A DNA stretch of 5,964 nt from Acidobacteriota bacterium (GTDB lineage Bacteria > Acidobacteriota > Vicinamibacteria > Vicinamibacterales > JAFNAJ01), in the NCBI GenBank assembly GCA_017860085.1, contig JAFNAJ010000174.1, positions 1 through 5,964 on the forward strand, in the 5' to 3' direction. The position numbers and the translations under genes are program-made. Positions 5,041 through 5,964 of the stretch are shown one piece after another. Numbering within the stretch: position 1 is the stretch's first letter; each line of letters begins with the position of its first letter. The notes beneath the pieces were generated by a model, which worked only from the letters and a program-made list of their open reading frames with translations, was not told where the DNA came from and did not search any database.

Positions 5041-5964
5041 GACGCTGCCTCCGCGCGCTTCTGCACGTAGATCTGGTCGGCCTGTTCACGCCGGAGGGCG
5101 ATGAGCGCCCCCCGGATGCGGTAGGCCGTCGGATCGCCGCTGGGCCCTCGGAGCTCGTGGGTCACCACCGTGCCCGGCACCAGGCCCAGGTCGAGCAGTC
5201 GTCGACGCTGCACTCCGCGGCACGACGTCGCCAAGGCAATCACCTCGCCCTGCTCACCCGGGCCAAGGGCCGACAGTGGGGTCATCGGCCGGGCGTCGAC
5301 CGGCGCCTCGATCGGCAGGACCGTGATGTTGGCGGCCACGACGGGCGCCACCACCACCTCCTCGGTTTCGGCGGCGAGTCGGATGCGCTGGGACGAGCGC
5401 TCGAGGACCCGCACGCGCATCCCCGGCACCAGACCAGTGGCCGCGATCTGCGCGAACACGGCTTCGGGCTCGTCCTCGATGTGCACGATGGCCCCCACCT
5501 CGTCCGGCGCCAGTTGCGTGAGCGGCGTGCCCTGGAACGGTGGCACCTCGCCGCTTGGCATCGGGATGGGGTCGCCGTGCGGATCGAAGCGCGGGTTGCC
5601 CAGCGTGGCCGCCAGCGCGTCGGCCTGCTCGTCGGTCGTGTGGTGCTCCTTGCGTTCCGCGCGAGAGTGCCACTCGCGCGCGTCGAGGCCGGTCTCGTCC
5701 GCCAGGTAGCGTTCCCACAGGCGGTGTATGCGGACGACGCGAAGCGCGTGACGGCTACCCTCGGTCGTCAGGTGCAGCCCACGCGCGTCGTGACGCACCA
5801 GGTCCAGTCGGCCCAGCCGCTCCACGAGCTCGGCAGCCTCGCGCCCGCCGAGCCCCAGTGCCCCCGCAAGGCTCTCCAGCGTCACCGGCAGCTGGCGATA
5901 CTCGCCGTCCCAGAGGTGCTTGAGGGCGTCTTCGACCCGGATGCGATCCGACGCAGCGAGGCCT
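5037..5964 (-). CDS. DtxR/MntR-type regulator fused to an extra FeoA domain (5' end beyond the window)
   Basis: The frame is open to the right edge, and 308 residues are visible, numbered from the codon at 5961-5963. GTG 5885 is not the true start, because the residues before it (RIRVEDALKHLWDGEY) are the first DtxR-family helix. The order is a winged helix (about 8-75), a metal/dimerization domain (about 76-125) with DPHGDPIP at 127-134, an SH3/FeoA-like domain (about 145-218), and a second, canonical FeoA domain (about 228-300: PLSALGPGEQGEV, RRRLLDLGLVPGT, GDPTAYRIRGALIALR). The candidate metal ligands are Asp12, His80, Glu84, His99, Glu103, Glu106 and His107. The recognition helix region is unlike that of the second regulator (LGGREAAELVERL). 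It overlaps feoB by four bases, so the two are co-translated. The likely role combines metal-dependent repression with FeoA-like assistance to FeoB. The domain calls are firm; the dual role is inferred. Confidence 0.9.
   Translation of the reverse strand, partial: GLAASDRIRVEDALKHLWDGEYRQLPVTLESLAGALGLGGREAAELVERLGRLDLVRHDARGLHLTTEGSRHALRVVRIHRLWERYLADETGLDAREWHSRAERKEHHTTDEQADALAATLGNPRFDPHGDPIPMPSGEVPPFQGTPLTQLAPDEVGAIVHIEDEPEAVFAQIAATGLVPGMRVRVLERSSQRIRLAAETEEVVVAPVVAANITVLPIEAPVDARPMTPLSALGPGEQGEVIALATSCRGVQRRRLLDLGLVPGTVVTHELRGPSGDPTAYRIRGALIALRREQADQIYVQKRAEAAS
5048..5052 (-). promoter_or_regulatory. Ribosome binding site of feoB
   Basis: GGAGG on the minus strand lies 7 nt before the GTG at 5040, inside the last codons of the upstream regulator. 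It supports the GTG start and the GTGA stop/start overlap, and hence translational coupling. Confidence 0.75.

Noticed and set aside
4156..5070. 304-codon plus-strand open frame opposite the FeoB G domain
   Set aside because: It is an antisense shadow with no family motifs, and the opposite strand encodes all the GTPase motifs.
5883..5885. GTG 5885 as the start of the FeoA-fused regulator
   Set aside because: The frame continues upstream and encodes the conserved first helix (VEDALKHLW) of the DtxR fold, so the gene begins outside the window.

Overview
This is a GC-rich bacterial window. It looks like chromosomal DNA from an environmental lineage; Acidobacteriota or a similar group is only a guess from codon and protein flavour, because no rRNA or other phylogenetic marker is present. 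It carries four complete protein genes and one gene cut by the right edge. All the genes look intact.

Layout. Positions 1-95 hold no assignable gene, only a lone copy of a short palindromic repeat (44-67). A plus-strand gene (96-1169) encodes a YrbG-type Na+/Ca2+ (CaCA) exchanger. A compact mobile unit (1167-2133) follows: a REP-associated tyrosine transposase (RAYT, IS200-like HUH/Y1 family) between two inverted 30-bp hairpin repeats that match at 29 of 30 positions. The rest is a minus-strand operon, read from right to left: a DtxR/MntR-type regulator carrying an extra C-terminal FeoA domain (5' end outside the window), then FeoB, then a second DtxR/MntR-type regulator. The genes are tightly packed: a GTGA overlap, then a 15-nt gap.

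How the genes work together. The minus-strand operon is a divalent-metal uptake and sensing module (ferrous iron, possibly manganese). FeoB is the GTPase-permease. The FeoA function seems to be supplied by the C-terminal domain of the upstream regulator, since no stand-alone FeoA gene lies between the genes. Both regulators keep a DtxR-family metal site with Asp and Glu where iron-sensing DtxR has Met and Cys, which is MntR-like. The operon promoter and operator lie beyond the right edge.

The most interesting structure is the RAYT unit. It sits exactly between two convergent genes, and the outer TAG of each inverted repeat is the stop codon of the neighbouring gene. A third, solo copy of the repeat lies just upstream of the exchanger. 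This is the arrangement expected of a REP/RAYT system that spreads small palindromes between genes. I see no CRISPR array, tRNA, rRNA, riboswitch or convincing intrinsic terminator.
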